Of a stretch of 64,000 nucleotides of DNA, positions 63,881 to 64,000 are shown one piece after another. The stretch covers positions 13,122,360-13,186,359 of the forward strand of contig CM021322.1 of the NCBI GenBank assembly GCA_010645155.1. Direction: 5' to 3'. The translations under genes and the position numbers were made by a program. Positions within the stretch are counted from its first letter, which is position 1. Each line of letters begins with the position of its first letter. A model generated the notes under the pieces. That model was not told where the DNA came from, made no database searches, and saw only the letters and a program-made list of their open reading frames with translations. Origin of the DNA: Tigriopus japonicus (Eukaryota > Arthropoda > Copepoda > Harpacticoida > Harpacticidae).

Positions 63881-64000
63881 TAGTGTTGGTGAGTCTAGTA
63901 ACGGACAGGGAAAGATAGTCATGTTTTCAAAATGAAGATTCTCGATGAGCGGGAGAAACGATTCTTTTATAGAATTTCGGACTTGTTAAAATATTTTTTT

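Overview
The window is animal nuclear DNA. Coding exons are sparse and interrupted by GT-AG introns, microsatellites and decayed DNA transposons are common, and all three recognisable genes are metazoan. An arthropod fits best, because the STAR/KH protein is closest to the Drosophila qkr58E and vertebrate KHDRBS group. A small-genome crustacean such as a copepod is possible, but I cannot fix the taxon from sequence alone. I found no CRISPR array, operon, tRNA or rRNA.

Layout. (1) Positions 1-8282 are gene-poor and hold transposon debris: a transposase helix-turn-helix fragment, a truncated foldback element (2552-3035) and a complete but inactivated Tc1-type transposon (3846-5377, matching terminal inverted repeats, TA target duplications, broken DD34E transposase). 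(2) Positions 8283-44664 (+) hold a five-exon KHDRBS/qkr58E-like RNA-binding protein gene. All four introns join in frame to give 486 residues with Qua1, KH and Qua2 regions. Intron 1 is 30.5 kb and carries two TA-flanked nonautonomous elements and two stretches of possible but unrecognised minus-strand coding sequence. (3) Positions 44665-51445 are 3' UTR and intergenic DNA, with a non-LTR retrotransposon reverse-transcriptase tail fragment, a full-length 587-bp foldback element related to the copy at 2.5 kb, and a possible hAT-like element. (4) Positions 51446-53907 are a compact tail-to-tail gene pair: an intronless iduronate-2-sulfatase gene (+) and a two-exon mitochondrial ribosomal protein L22 gene (-), whose stop codons are 36 bp apart. 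(5) Positions 53908-64000 have no gene I can name. They hold microsatellites, one possible short first exon and a reverse-transcriptase-like fossil motif.

The three genes have unrelated jobs (nuclear RNA processing, lysosomal glycosaminoglycan breakdown, mitochondrial translation), so no shared pathway is implied. I do not see a convincing new biological system. The best leads are the two-copy foldback family, the tail-to-tail gene pair without canonical poly(A) signals, the very long first intron with possible nested coding sequence, and cis elements (a G-quadruplex motif and ACUAA motifs) in introns of the RNA-binding protein gene.
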